Notes: a model not told the origin generated them from the letters alone. A stretch of DNA of 64,000 nucleotides from Triglochin maritima (GCA_963682175.1 OY821771.1:42056201-42120200); one strand, 5' to 3'; shown: positions 1 through 12,509, numbered from the stretch's first letter. Translations and numbers: made by a program.

Positions 1-265
1 TCATAATTTTGTTATACTTGCTTAAATCAAAATCAGATGATTTCTCCATATTTTGTGAGTATGTTACTTACATAAAAAAATGTATGATACTAAAATTAAA
101 AAATTTAGGTTTAATAATGGCTCAGAATATACCAACTATATATTTCAAAGTTTTTTGAAGAAGAAATGTAAATTTCATCAAACTACATGTATCAACACTC
201 CGGAACAAAATAGTGTCTATGAAAGAAGAAGAAAAATTGTCATCCTCGAAATGTCACTCGACCTT
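1..265 (+). pseudogene. Ty1/copia integrase-core fragment
   Basis: A short piece of a copia-type polyprotein. The frame from about position 80 reads KIKKFRFNNGSEYTNYIFQS and then HQTTCINTPEQNSVYERR, the usual copia integrase pattern (FRSDNGGEY, HQTTCVNTPQQNGVAER). Before position 80, LLYLLKSKSDDFSIF in another frame matches the stretch just upstream in the family, so the frames are broken. The DNG catalytic motif is changed to NNG. Similarity stops near 265, where the MULE-flank sequence starts. Both the window edge and the MULE junction truncate it. It is a dead remnant with no intact gag or reverse transcriptase. Confidence 0.8.
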
Positions 266-569
266 TTATTGGTTTTTTTTGCTTGGGTGCACTTGTAAAG
301 TAGTGATATTGGATATATGCACTTGAGTTTTCGGATTTTTCTTTGGTGCACTTGTCTAAACACAAAATTGGTTTCGTGCACTTCGAGTTGACGGTGTCTC
401 GTTTCCGTTAGCTTAACCATTCTCTAATCCATTATTTTAACCATAAACTCTATTTGTTGCTAACTATTCCCGCCATCCCATTACCCTCCCGCCAAATGAG
501 AAGAAAATATCTTTAGGCCCAAATAGATGGGTTGTTACCCACCACCTTCTTTCCCCCTTTCTCTTTTGA
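266..569. other. left flank of the MULE, spaced TGCACTT motifs
   Basis: No gene is visible. The motif TGCACTT recurs several times between 285 and 385 at spacings of about 35-50 bases, all in one orientation. This would suit a subterminal region of the MULE whose genes follow. No matching inverted copy was found at the other side (4540-4880), so a terminal inverted repeat is not shown. Confidence 0.3.
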
Positions 570-1136
570 TTGTTGCAGTCGACGGGAAATGACTGGGGTG
601 ACGAAATCCATCATCCTGGTGGTGCTTCTCCGAGATTCCCACGTCTGACCGAGCAGGGCATTCCCTTGTGTGTGTGTACGATGCCTGCTTCCATTTTCAC
701 CTCGGGGACATCTCGATCGTACGGGCGGCGGTTCTGGGGTTGCTCCAACTACTTCAAAGTAGGTTCTAAGAAATTAATTTCCTCAAGAATTTGTGTTTTT
801 GTTTGGATTTATAGCTTGTGATCTAATAATGTTCGACGAAATGACAGAAGGAGAAACATTGAGGTTTCTTCCTCTGGCTTAACGATGGGGAAGAGTTTTT
901 TTGGAGAAATTAGCTTGACTATTGGGCGGCTACAGGAAGCATTGCTGAAGAAGCAGGAGGAAAGTGCCGACAAGGTAGAAAAGTTGGTGGACGAAATCGA
1001 TCTACTGAAAAGGGAAGGTGCGGATGTGAAAGAGAAGATTGTTGAGGTTAAAGAGAAAGTAATTGAGGTTTCAAGATTGCTGATGAAGGTCCTAGTTGTG
1101 GAGGTGGTGGGATTTACTTTGAAGTTCATGACTTAG
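570..1136 (+). pseudogene. GRF-type zinc finger plus coiled-coil gene of the MULE, broken
   Basis: The first exon (570 to about 757) has the GRF zinc-finger ending PASIFTSGTSRSYGRRFWGC followed by SNYF. GRF domains bind nucleic acid with a CCHC/CCCC zinc site. A donor-like GTAGGT follows. After it comes FDEMTEGETLRFL in another frame, and then a strongly heptad-like stretch (885-1136) with LLKKQEESADKVEKLVDEID, the coiled coil that usually follows this finger in plant copies. In-frame stops and a frame change near 870-885 break it. It lies tail-to-tail with the MULE transposase, as in two-gene Mutator elements. That it belongs to the MULE is inferred from position. Confidence 0.55.
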
Positions 1137-1639
1137 GTTGCCTGTAGGTGTGGTTGGTTATGTGTTGTGTGAGACTGTGAGGATGTATTGTGGGTGGATG
1201 TGTTATGTGCTTATGTTGTTTTAGGATATGTTGTGGTCGGATGTCTTATGTGTTTATGTTGTGTCTTGTTGTTTGAACATGCATGTAATGAAATTGGTTG
1301 AGCTTCTCGACACATATTCTGTATTATTGTGAGGATGTGTTGTGATGATTGTTTGAATATGCCTTTAACACATTTAAAACACCTCATTGCTATGAATTGT
1401 GATGTAGTTTACTAATGGAAGGACAAAAAGATTGTTTGGTAACATCTGATTCAAATTTGAAACAAAACAACACCCCCGTGTACTAATAGTTGACTTGTAT
1501 TAAAACACCACATTGCAACAAAATGAAAACAAGTTTTACAACACTTAAGCAGTCTGAGTTAAATACAACAAGCATCTACAAAAATTGTGAGTTAAATATC
1601 TCACATAACTTAAGTATGAGTACTATCCCAACCCCACTC
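1137..1639. other. MULE interior between convergent genes
   Basis: No coding sequence is seen. 1140-1340 is GT-rich on the plus strand and carries imperfect repeats of TTATGTGNTTATGTTGT. This is probably the shared 3' region of the two convergent genes. Confidence 0.4.
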
Positions 1640-4539
1640 TACTGCCAACACTACTATCCAAACAACCCAGTTGGTTGTGTACATTGATCAACTTCTTGTG
1701 TTCCTTGTGTTGCTTCTGAACCTGAAGCAATTGCTTGTGACCTCCTTATCCTACCTCTGCTTGGTTGCCTTCTTCGAGAATATGACCTGCAATAGAAGAG
1801 TGACTCAGATTGGACGACCTGTAGTGGTTGACAACTATTGAGATGAAGGATGTTGTACCTTGATGAATGTGGGGTTTGGTGGCAAATTGGTTGTGTAAGT
1901 GGATTACATGGTTGTGTGCCCTGTGGTGGTACTAAACCTGAAGGAGTTGCTTGTGAATTTGTAGGTAACCTCCTTCTCTTACTACTTGGCTGTATGGTTT
2001 GAGTTTCTAACCTGCATTAGAAGAGTAAGTTAGAATGACGAACTTGAAAATTGTTAATGTGAACAGTCATACCTGGACGACTTTGGGGTTTGTTGGTCAA
2101 TTGGTTCTTTGCATGTTCTAGCTTGATGACCCAACCCACCACACCTCCTACACTATGTCTTCTCTGGGTTCTATTGGGCTCATCAGATGGTCTCATCCTT
2201 TTTTTCCTAGGTCGTCCAGGTGGCCTCCGAACAATTGGTGGTTGGACATTTACTCCTTGGTTATCCATCACCCAAGACCTTTTATCAGGGAAGGGACTAA
2301 TACATCCAGCATAAGATGCTTCATATGTATTTTTGTAGTAGTAAGGGCTCACATAATCTTCCCACACCACCTGCCTAATGGTGCCAATGACTGCACTAGC
2401 ATGCTCACAAGGCAACCTTAACACCTGCCAAACTCTACATGTGCAAGTCATATCTTTCAATTCTAATATTTCCCTTTCTTTCTCATTTGTGACTTCTGTC
2501 ATGGTATCAGTGGATCTGATTACCTTGTACCCACCAAGCTCCCTAGACATTGTTATCAACCATTGCCTCGCAAAAGGGACCACAATGTCATCTCATGTAG
2601 CACATCTCCTTTGCCTAGTGTAGAAGGCGTTCATGAACTTCTGTCACATTGTATCAACCATGGTTAGTATAGGATAATGCCTTGGCTCATTGATGTAGTG
2701 GTTGAATGTCTCACTACAATTGTTTGTAATGTGGTTACTTTTGGCAAATACAACAAATTGATTCCTACTCCACAATTTATTTCTTTACTCCACCCTCATC
2801 AACCAGTCATATGCTTCTCCGTTTAGAAGTTGCAACTCATTATGTTTTTTGTTATATCCTTCAATTATGTAACTACTGGCAGCATCCCACACTAGTTGTT
2901 GCATCTTTGCACCTCCAAATTTAGGCTTGAAGTTCTTATATAGATGTCTCTTGCATGTTTTATGTTCAGCAGTAGGATAATACTTACTAACAGCCTCTTC
3001 AACACCATTACACATGTCACTGATAATCACAAACCCCGCAGGTTGACCTATTTATTCTTTTAAGTGCATAAGAAACCAAGACCAAGAAGCATATGTCTCT
3101 GCATCTACCACTGCAAAGGCAGCAAGGAAGATACCATTGTTGGCATCATTGGCTGTGGCAGACAAGCAAGCCCATTTGTACCTATGTTTAAGGTGACACC
3201 CATCCAGCCCAAGAACTGGCGTGCAACCCCTCAAAAATCCTTCCTTACATGCCTGCAAACACACAAACAATCTCTGAAACATGTCTTCTTTATCCACTTG
3301 TAGTCTTATCACACTACCTAGGTCTCTAGAGTTCAGTTCTCCCACCAAAGAAGGCAACATTTGATATTGCTCAATGTCACAACCATGAATTTTTTTTTGA
3401 ATGCTAGTTCCTTCCCTCTCCACACCCTATGATAAGGAAGCACCAAGTGATACATTCTAGTAAGCCGACCCCTAATGTTCTTCACACTCAATCTTTGGTC
3501 TTGGGTGAACCAATTCACACATTGATAAGCTATCCAGTGTTTGGTGGCCATCCTTGATGCAAATTTGTTGATAGAAAAACAAGTGTGTGGTTGTTAGAGG
3601 GTCTTGATTTCAAATATGCCACTATCTGTTACTCTAGATGCATGGATTCTCCAAGTACAGTTACGGTCTCTACATTTTGTAGTCACACATTGGGGTTGGC
3701 TTTTAATGAACACAACAACAGCCACTTTCAGTATACAATGTTGAGTCAATGTCATCCTAAATGACTGTACATATGGGAACATGCAACCAATCCCCATATC
3801 TGGATCAAGCATATTCACTTCAATTAGCTTAGGACCCTCATCTAAATGGCCTGCAAGCTCATCTTGGTCCAAAGTTTCCTCAAACCAAGGCAAATCTTGT
3901 TCCTCGTCAGATAATGTGGAGGGCATAAAATCTTCATCACTCTCATCTGAAATGTCAGTTGCATCCTTTACTACATCATCCATATCCTCTATAGTAGGGT
4001 CTACATCATCCACATATGATGCATCTTGCACCCCCTCCCATGTTACATTGTCATTCACAACTCCAACTTCCACCCTCTCTGTTGTTACATTACCCTCACA
4101 AACACCAACTCCGACCCCCTCCCCTATCACAGTAGCCTCAACCACTACAATTTACTCCCCCTCCCCTCTAACATTAGATTCACCAACATCCACCAATGAA
4201 TCTGAGATCACTTCAGTTGTAGAGGGAATGTCATCAAATGTAGCAAACAAACTATGTTCCATATCATTATTTGGGAGACCCAACGCCTTTACTAAATCTT
4301 CATCTAACAAAAGAGGCTTGGACATCATTTTTCTTACAATGGGGAATCAGATAATCAACTGCCAGGGAACTAGTATTGGGCTTGTGTTGTGTCTCACAAA
4401 TCCACTCTTTCAACAAATCAAAATCCAAACTATCCACTATCAATAAATTTGCATCTTCCTTAAAACCACGGGTTCTTCTTCTACCCTTATTATTTATCCA
4501 TTTCCCTCAAACATAAAGCTTTAATTTCATATCAGTCAT
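1640..4539 (-). pseudogene. MuDR/MULE transposase, multi-exon, decayed
   Basis: Read on the minus strand, the start at 4539 opens a PB1-like N-terminus (GKWINNKGRRRTRGFKEDAN) with a TGA already at codon 11. An acidic stretch follows, then the MuDR DNA-binding domain (3594-3760; QCVTTKCRDRNCTWRIHASR). The MULE DDE core is at about 3052-3300 (VLGLDGCHLKHRYKW, AFAVVDAETYASWSWFLMHL). A SWIM zinc finger at about 2440-2380 (CTCRVWQVLRLPCEH) completes the family order. Near 2071 a GT donor ends the SWIM exon, and C-terminal exons appear at about 2012-1862 and 1787-1640. Stops and frame changes near 2593, 2646, 2785, 3040 and 3430 make it non-functional. Confidence 0.85.
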
Positions 4540-4879
4540 TTAAACATTCCTAAAAAACAACAAAGAGTGACTAATATTACAAACAAACACTACAATTACA
4601 GGAGACCATAGCACATCAAATCAATCTCAATGTCTAAGAGAGCAACACCACAACATATCACAAAGCATAATAGTTTAGCAACACTACATCAGATACTACT
4701 TCAAACAAACAATACACTGACATCATGAATGTAATGTAAAATGAACAAATATTTCAACAATAGAACATAAAAGGGAAAAAGAAACATAGCAAAACCCCAA
4801 CATACAACAAAAAAACTGGAAAATAGTATCAATAAAAAAAACCAAATTGAGAAAGGATATGAGATAAAATAACTTACCA
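4540..4879. other. AT-rich 5' region of the MULE transposase
   Basis: A-rich, no gene. It probably holds the leader and promoter of the MULE transposase. It is cut off by the repeat that begins near 4880, which may explain why no right MULE terminus can be found. Confidence 0.35.
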
Positions 4880-6450
4880 CACCCGAATGTCGACCATGTA
4901 AGTTGATCGGTCACTAATCTAGAGGGGGTGAATAAATTATCTCCTAATTTTCTTATACAATTGCACAATTAAAATAATAAGGGAAAGAATGCAAACCACA
5001 AGATGACTCCGGAGATTTATAAAGGTTCGATCACAACACCGTGATCTAGTCATCTCCTCAAGTTCCGATCGATCCTCCGATCCCTACTCGAGAATTCACT
5101 ATTATCTTCGTTCCGGGTCGAAGATAAACCCTCTTACATCGGAGCCTTGCGAACACCCGCGCCTTGCTCGGATCTTCTCTCACAACCCGAGAGGGTGTTT
5201 CCTCGAAGTTTTACAACACAATGGAAATTGAATGTGGTTGTTGAACTCTAACTTGAATGCACTCAAGGATATGATTTAAGCTTGGAGTGAATTTAGTGGA
5301 AGTATGAGAGTTGGTGGAGCTTTGAAGGCTTGAAGATTGAGAGTACAAGAGTATGATTGATTTTTGGTAAGTGAGTTAGTGAATGTGTCTTTTAAGTGAA
5401 ACTTATATAGCCTTCAAAACAAATAGAGCCGTTATGGTAAGTTGGTGAGAATTGGACCAAAAGAAAACAAGATGTGACTTAAGCTCAAGCAGAAATCGAG
5501 ACAGATTCGGTCGACCATTCTCGAAACGGTAGTCTGACAAAATGGTCAGAAATAAGAACTCGGTTGACCGATTATAGGTCGGATAACCGTTCACCAACTT
5601 CCAGTAACTTTTTTCTAATACCGGCTAATAAACTTCGGTTGACCAAGACCACTTCGGTGCACCGTTTAAAATGGACAGTAAAGAATAGGTGTGACTTGGT
5701 GATTATGTTCGGTAGACCGTGGCTTGTACGGTTGACTGATACATGTGCGGGTTTTTGGCTGACATTGAGTGTGAAAATGGTTTATCGATAACGTTCGAAA
5801 TATTACGTGGAAAAATAGTCGTTATGTTCTGATAGACAACAACACTTCGGTAATCCGAAAAGCTATCGGTAGACCGATATGGATGTTTCAAAGGTTGTGG
5901 TTAAACGACAAAATATAAGTCGTGTGAAGTTAGTTTGTGCCACGTGGGCCAACAAGATGAAGTCGTTTAGGCCAAAAGACACAAGTTATGTTCGGATGAC
6001 CAATCCCTCTTCGGTATACCGAACAGAGATGTCCAGAGAAATTACGAAACTACTAGGGATAGGGAAACAGTTGATCGGGTAAGGTTCGGTACACCTAAAC
6101 AAGGATTCCAGGAGATCAAGTGTTTACTGACTCTAAGGACACGGTTGACCGGGTAAGGTTCGGTACACCGAAACAAGGATTCCAAGAAATCAAGTGTTTA
6201 CTGACTCTAATGAGACGGTTCACCGAGAGACACTCGGTCATCTGTTGGGAACCGGTTCGGTAGACCGAGAGGCAAACGGTCAACCGAGACATACGTGTTT
6301 ATCCTTTGTGCATCAAGTGTACATTTGATCTTATAACTCAAATAAATGGAGAATTACATATGAAGTCCTTGAGCTTTGATTACAAGTCCTGAGTCTTGAT
6401 CTCGAAGTTGATTAGTCTTTTGGTTTGATCACCTACATTGTTAGGAATAA
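4880..6450. repeat. unclassified interspersed repeat rich in CGGTNNACCG palindromes
   Basis: No protein is encoded; the short frames across it come from the palindromes. It starts near CATGTAAGTTGATCGG and CTAGAGGGGGTGAATAA, a phrase common at one edge of dispersed plant repeats, and ends near GATCACCTACATTG. The two edges resemble an imperfect inverted pair of about 18 bases. Between about 5490 and 6290 there are more than a dozen CGGTNNACCG-like motifs. A segment around 6070-6140 is repeated near 6140-6215 (AAGGTTCGGTACACC context). The class is not settled: it could be non-autonomous LTR or TIR type. Confidence 0.5.
5490..6290. repeat. array of degenerate CGGTNNACCG palindromes
   Basis: Seen directly: CGGTCGACCA, CGGTTGACCG, CGGTGCACCG, CGGTAGACCG (several), CGGTATACCG, CGGTACACCG, CGGTTCACCG and CGGTCAACCG, at irregular spacing of about 20-100 bases. 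The outer CGGT and ACCG are conserved more than the centre. Confidence 0.7.
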
Positions 6451-7931
6451 ACCACTTCGAGTGTTTGGGGAATGAGGAGGGAGTCGCTGGAGAGATCGTG
6501 CGGGATAGGCGTCTGTCGTCGGAGAATCGCTAAGGATTTAGTTGGGGAATAAATGAGTGGGAAGAGTAAAAATAATTAACTGCACTAATGTGTAAAATTA
6601 ATTAACGTGGTTGCTAAGAAGAAGTAAATGTTAATTAATTAATTAACGTGGGTAAATGTTAATTAACTGTACGAATGGGTAAAATTAATTAACGTGGTTG
6701 CTGAGAAGTAACGTCGAAATTTGAGGGGTTCACTAACGTCGAAATTTGAGGGGTTCACTAACGTAGGATGTTGAGTCTTGATCCACAATCACATTGCTCA
6801 ATTGATTGACTCTCTTCTCTATCTTTCTTTCTGGGTAATGATTGTTCAATTCATTGTCGAGTACTAGGATACTAGGATTCGTACAAGTGGACCTATTTCT
6901 GGTTATAATTCGACATGCACTCTGTTGTGCCTGCATGTATGTCCATAGATAAGAGCATTGGTCATAGGAATAGTAAGTAATTGGGAAGAGTACATGTTAG
7001 ATCAAATCATCAAACTTACATCAGACATATGGTTTGCGAGATGTCAAGAAAACGTGTTGGATTTGTGTGATAAGGTAGGGAAAGAATCTTTCATTTGATG
7101 ATTTCCATCCGATTTAATTTCCTTGATCCCATGCATAATTTCTCTATCCCTTTGATTGGGTGCCTGGACAAACCACGTTCACCACTATATTATTGCTCGT
7201 TATGTTATTTAATTGCTTGGATTCTTTTCGGGGTCTTGAAATTATTTTTTTGAGTTGGCTAAGAGTGATTCAAACTGTGGACCAGAAGGACCAGAAGCTA
7301 GATAGGCTTTAGGTACGTATGATCCTCTCAGCTCCAATTGGAACTGGGAAAGCTGCGCGAGCCTTGCCATCATCTGGAAGTATGTAGTTGGTGCCATTGA
7401 TCCTTTCAAATCATGTCATTGTTTCGTATCAAAGGACCGATATGTCCCATATACGATCATCACATGTCCTCGTTCATTCATGATCAGATAAGGCTGATGC
7501 ATGTGATATTTCTTGCGTCAAGTGTAGCGCCTCCCACACGCATCAAAGAAAACCCCCAACTACTATTTGAAAGAGTAAAACTAGGACATGATCGATATTA
7601 CATACCTTGACCATCTATATGTAGCACTTCAACTCATTTATGATTCTTATCATCTTATGTAATAAGGAGTGAGTGGTGTGTCACACATCTTGAATGAGGT
7701 CACGTACTCACGTATCTATTTGTGATTGCACCTATCCAGCTTGCAGTCCTGAAAATAATAAATTAATTGATTGGATATGAAAACAAAATTATTAATCATG
7801 TACTCAATTACATGATTAATACACATCATAATTAATATATATAAGTAGGTTTTGACTTTTAGTTATTTATTATATATACTTAGAAACAAATCATGTAATA
7901 ATCGATACTAAACGTGTATTGTTTTTTGTTC
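6451..7931. other. intergenic, no gene; short direct repeats at 6557-6760
   Basis: No supported gene. 6557-6710 repeats AAAATTAATTAACGTGG with variants. A 25-base unit beginning ACGTCGAAATTTGAGGGG is present twice, head to tail and identical, at 6711-6735 and 6736-6760. The rest, to 7931, shows nothing recognisable; the small open frames have no family features. Confidence 0.6.
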
Positions 7932-8639
7932 TAAGGGTCTGTTTGGTTAGGCAAAAGTCATCTCCTCCAATCCCCCAGATCTCAACATCCATCGAATCTC
8001 CATCCAAACAGGCACCCAGAAAAGAAATTCGTAGCTCCAAGCGCGGAGTCAAAGGTGGAAAATCGAAGCAGCCATGTGGGTGCTTCCTCTAGCTCTGATC
8101 ATTGTTCAGGGGAAATTTTCCCGTTTCTTCTGATCCTGTCCTGCATCTTTTGAGGTGTTGATGTTGAAAGGAATGTGTTCTAAAAGTTTTACTTTTATAT
8201 GTAAATTATAATGCATTATGAATTGGATGTGCAAACATTTTGTTCCTTGATTATGGTATTTGTTTTTTGGAAGTGTTAAGGAAGATGTGTTTGGTCATTA
8301 ACCGTAGAGCTCTAAAAGATAAAGGTTTACATAAATCAAAAGTTATTCACGATCATGGTAATTAACATGGAACATTAATCACCGAGATAAGATTGTCATG
8401 TTGGTCATCGATTGTTGTAGCTCTACAAATAATTGACGACACGAGTATATAAAAAGGAAAAAATTACTTTTATATATTGAATAGACCTAACAAGTAAAAC
8501 ATCATGGAATTGTGTTTCGTGTCATTAATGTTTTACTGTGTCTTGGATCCTAAGATATGAGACTTATATATTTCCACACAAGAAGTGCTTAATTTGATTA
8601 TTGTCAAAAGTTATCAAGGAGTATACACTACTACAGAAA

Positions 8640-8910
8640 AGGTCATATACGTCGGATGTTAAGGCCTATACACGTCGGATATCAGCACCCTCACATCCGG
8701 CGTGTATTCGCACGACGTCTATTCTTAGACGTCGGACGTATAGACATCTGACGTCTATTGTCCAAGGAATCGACGTCGGATATTCAAGACATCCGACGTC
8801 TATTGTCCAGTCCAAGGAATAGACGTCGGATATTCAAGACATCCGACGTCTATTGTCCTGTCCAAGGAATAGACGTCGGATGTTCAAGACATCCGACGTC
8901 TATTCCTAAA
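8640..8910. repeat. left subterminal palindrome array of the CACTA element
   Basis: Tandem copies of about 55-60 bases, each containing GACGTCGGAT and its complement ATCCGACGTC about 10 bases apart, so each unit can form a hairpin. The AatII-type site GACGTC repeats throughout. A matching, more diverged set is at 9720-9960. Confidence 0.8.
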
Positions 8911-9074
8911 CATTGACAAAAAAAATAGCCTCCTGCACAAATACAAACATACAAGCATATATAGACAATCATTCATTCTTTCATTACAAAGAAATATACA
9001 ACACAATTAATTTACAAAAAAATGATAGTGACAGTAGAAATACAGGATAAACATAAGTCTTCAGTTGCCACGTC

Positions 9075-9337
9075 GAGAATTTCCTCCCTGTATCTCATCA
9101 CGTAGTGTGGGCTGAAAGGAAAGGAAAAGGAAAATGAAAAAGTTGTTAGTGTATTAATTAGGATTTTAGCTAGGTAAGGAGGAGACACCTTGGGGAGTTT
9201 GTTGACAATTTTGCAGACCAATGTCTTGCGGAAACCAAGCGGACGCATGGCGTCGACGACGATGTTAATCCTCTTTAAATCTACCTGCAGACAGAGGAAG
9301 GTAGGTTTAAAGATGATTGACGCCGCCGTCGACGCCA
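9075..9337 (-). pseudogene. captured WIYLD-domain gene fragment with inverted partial copy
   Basis: On the minus strand the exon ending at 9189 reads VVDAMRPLGFRKTLVCKIVN, which matches the start of the plant WIYLD domain (DAAVDAMRPLGF type), found in small plant proteins and in SUVR histone methyltransferases. A GT donor (9188) and a pyrimidine-rich AG acceptor (9112) bound a 77-base intron, after which the frame ends within about 20 codons, so the rest of the domain is missing. On the plus strand, 9298-9337 encodes the same start again (MIDAAVDA), forming a hairpin with 9248-9287. It looks like host gene capture by the CACTA. The domain call is from family pattern only. Confidence 0.5.
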
Positions 9338-11050
9338 TACAATTACTTGTACATCATTGTTCCGCAATATCGATGTAAATAAAATGCTGAGCAGACCGTA
9401 TCGCCTTCACATACACCGTGTGAATGTTTTTATCTATCTAATTATTCAAACATAATTAGAAAAGTGAACACATCATTGTTAGAGGAAATAAACTACAAAT
9501 GAACAAAAATAAAGCTTTACTTACATGGAATCTGACGTCCCCATAGTGGAACTGTAGTGGCGGAGGAGATCGCGGGATGGATCGGAGAAATCAGACGGGA
9601 TGGATCAGAGGAATCAGACGGGATGGATCGAGGAATCGGATCGCGGCGGCTAGGGTTTCGTATTTTCTGTCTGGAAAGAGTGAAAGAAAACGCAACTGTT
9701 TGATTTCTTTTAAAGACATATAGACGTCGGATATTGCATATCTCCGACGTTTATTCCCCGACGTCACCAATAGACGTCGGCTTCTGTGAAGTCCGATGTC
9801 TATTCCCCGATGTCTATTGAATATATACGTCGTATTATAACAGACGACGTCTATTCCCCGACGTCTATTGGGTATAGACGTTGGAGTTATATGCGGCCGA
9901 CGTCTATTCGATCTTCTCTATATTAGACGTCGGCCTTTGTAACAGCCGACGTCTATTAGGCGACGAGTATTCCCAATTCTGCAGCAATGATAGTGATAAA
10001 GGCAATAGTTGGTTGAACATGACTTGTGTTAGAAAAGATAGCTAGTCAAACGATTATCGTTGCCCCTCTTAATTGAGTGATGATATTAGTGGACCCCTTG
10101 ATAAAGCAAAATTATAATGTACATACACAATGTAACTTGAGTTAAGTTACATAGTTATAATTAGCTTACAGAGATCAAGAAATGAATATAATACAAAGGT
10201 GACACATTTCTACTTTGTATATATTCTGAATATCATGAGGCAAGGGACGGACACAAGTGGTGCACTTACATCACTAAATGGATCGTATTTTAGTTCGAGT
10301 GGAACAAAGACATCTATACTAATTGGGTAACTATAATGTGTAGCGAGATACCGCTTATAGTTTGAGATATTAATTGTTTAATATCGCTGTCAATTTATCT
10401 TAGATCCTCCTATAGGTTGTAGGATTTCATGTTTAATTATACATATATATTTTCGAAATTTTTATGTATAATAAGGATCAATTACAATTTTCTTTGATTT
10501 ATTTTATGCATGCATCGGTTTGTTTTAACATCTAGTTTCAAAACTCTATTAAAACAAACAAGGGCTCCAAAATTCATACCTAGAAGTTCTCTAAAACTTC
10601 TTGAAGATTCGGAGACGTTGGAGATGCTCCTCGCTGCGCCGGATGCCTCCGAGTATTCACCAAACTCTAAACAAGATCGGAGAGAGGGAAGCTAGTCTCT
10701 CAATCTCCGATAGGGTTTAGAATCCAATTACTAACTCCTCTTTAATTCCCTTGAGAAGATGATCTCTTAAGAACTAAACTAAACTTAAGAATTTGTGGAA
10801 ATTTCGTGGAGAATTAAGGAGAGAGATTTTGCATGAAAAGCAATATTAATTAAGATGTAGGAAGGCAATGAGATAACCTCTATTTATAGGTTCTCTCCAA
10901 ATTACCTATTCATGTGCAACCTCTTGCCCATGATTTCATGCAAAATTCCATCTAACCATCCATTATTTATTAATAAATAATATTAACCACGAATTAAATC
11001 AATTATGGACCAATTCCATGCATGATCTAATTAATTCTTAAATTAATTTT

Positions 11051-11295
11051 GCATAAACCGTCTGGACCGGTCGACCGTTTTTGGAGGTTCGGTCGACCGC
11101 TCGAACCAGTTTCGGTCGACCGTTCAATAGCTCGGTCGACCGTTCGTAACAGGAACTATTCCATCGCAATGTTCGGTCGACCGACCGATCACTTTTGGTC
11201 GACCGTTCGAACAGATAAAAATTCCCTGTTATCGATCGAGACATGTCTGGTCGATCGTGCCCTACCGGTCGACCGTTTACTTCTAACCGGTCGAC
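11051..11295. repeat. CGGTCGACCG palindrome array in segment B
   Basis: GGTCGACCG or a one-base variant occurs eight times in about 245 bases, the densest and least degenerate array in the window. The same part of inverted segment B (12510-12895) has decayed versions. Confidence 0.85.
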
Positions 11296-12509
11296 CATTT
11301 GAGCACTGTTTTGCAGACTTGTCAAATTTCGGTTTAACTTATGAACTCAAAATCCCATTTTCTTGTTTCCCAGTTTTGTGGTGTGACCTATGGGAGGATC
11401 TAAACTAAGTTGACAGTGATATTAAAGGCTTAATATCACAAGCTATAAGCGGTATCTAGCTACACATTATAGCTCCCAATTAGTTAGATGTCTTAATTCC
11501 ACTCCAACCAAAACCCGATCCATTTAGTGATGGCGTGCACCACTTGTGTCCGTCCCTTGCCTCATGATATTAAGAATACACACAAAGTAGTATTGTGTCA
11601 TCTTTGCCTTAGTATTCATTTCTTGATCTCTTTAAGCTAGTTATAAATATGTGACTTAACTCAAATCACATTGTGCACATTATAACTTTGCTTTATCAAG
11701 GGGCCCACTAATATCATCACTCAATTAAGAGGGGCAATGATAGTCTTTTGACTAACTACCTTCTCCAACAAAAGTAGTACTTAACCAACCAATGCCTTTA
11801 CACTACACTGATCTAATTAAGTATTCCTTAAGTGATTAGATATAAGTCTCATATCAAAGGACCAAAGACAGTAAAATATTAATGACACAGAAACACATTT
11901 CTATAATATTTTACTTATTAGGTCTATTCAGTATACAAAAGTAATATTTTCCTCTTTTGCATACCCGTGTTGTCACTCACTTGTAGAGCTACAATGATCT
12001 ATGACCAACACGACAATCTTAACTCGGTAATTAATGTTCCATGTTAGTTACCATGATTGCGAATATCTTTTGTTTTATGTAAACCAATATCTTTTAGAGC
12101 TCTACGGTTAAGGACCAAGAGCTTCTTCATTAACACTTCTATAAGACGAATAACATAAACAAGGAACAAAATGATTTCTCATTCAATTCATAATAATTGA
12201 CATTTAAAAGTAAAACTTTTAGAACACATTACTTTCATAGGTCACACCACAAAACTGGGAAACAAGAAGCTTGATTTTGAGTTCATATGATGTGTCGGGT
12301 TTCATGTGAAAAATGGACACATGTGGTGAACGAAAAAAACCAATTTGTCATGAGAATTGACATAATTAGAATCATAATAAATTCATATGATGTGTATATA
12401 TTATGGGGTGTAATAAATTAATATTACATAAGATATGAATTTGCTAAAAACCCCAAAAGATCAAATTTTGTTGGAAATAAATTCAAAATTTGACAAAGTC
12501 AAAATCGGG

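Larger units (their letters stand above)
8626..9995. mobile_element. non-autonomous CACTA (En/Spm-type) element
   Basis: Starts CACTACTACAGAAAAGG and ends in the complement of CACTATCATTGCTGCAG. The termini start with CACTA on both strands. The 3-base duplication ATA lies at 8623-8625 and 9996-9998, as expected for this superfamily. The subterminal zones (8640-8910 and 9720-9960) are packed with inverted copies of GACGTCGG, typical TNPA-like binding repeats. There is no transposase; the interior holds a WIYLD gene piece. It sits inside segment A of the surrounding element, so it is the younger insertion. Confidence 0.85.

Noticed and set aside
3781..4446. A 221-codon plus-strand Ser/Thr-rich open frame
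   Set aside because: It is the antisense shadow of the acidic region of the MULE transposase.
266..4880. Complete MULE with terminal inverted repeats
   Set aside because: The TGCACTT-rich left flank has no inverted partner before the next repeat starts at 4880, so intact ends cannot be claimed.
11038..11408. Open frames of 95 and 119 codons on both strands
   Set aside because: Palindromes read alike on both strands give matching RP/VDR-rich products; there is no real protein.
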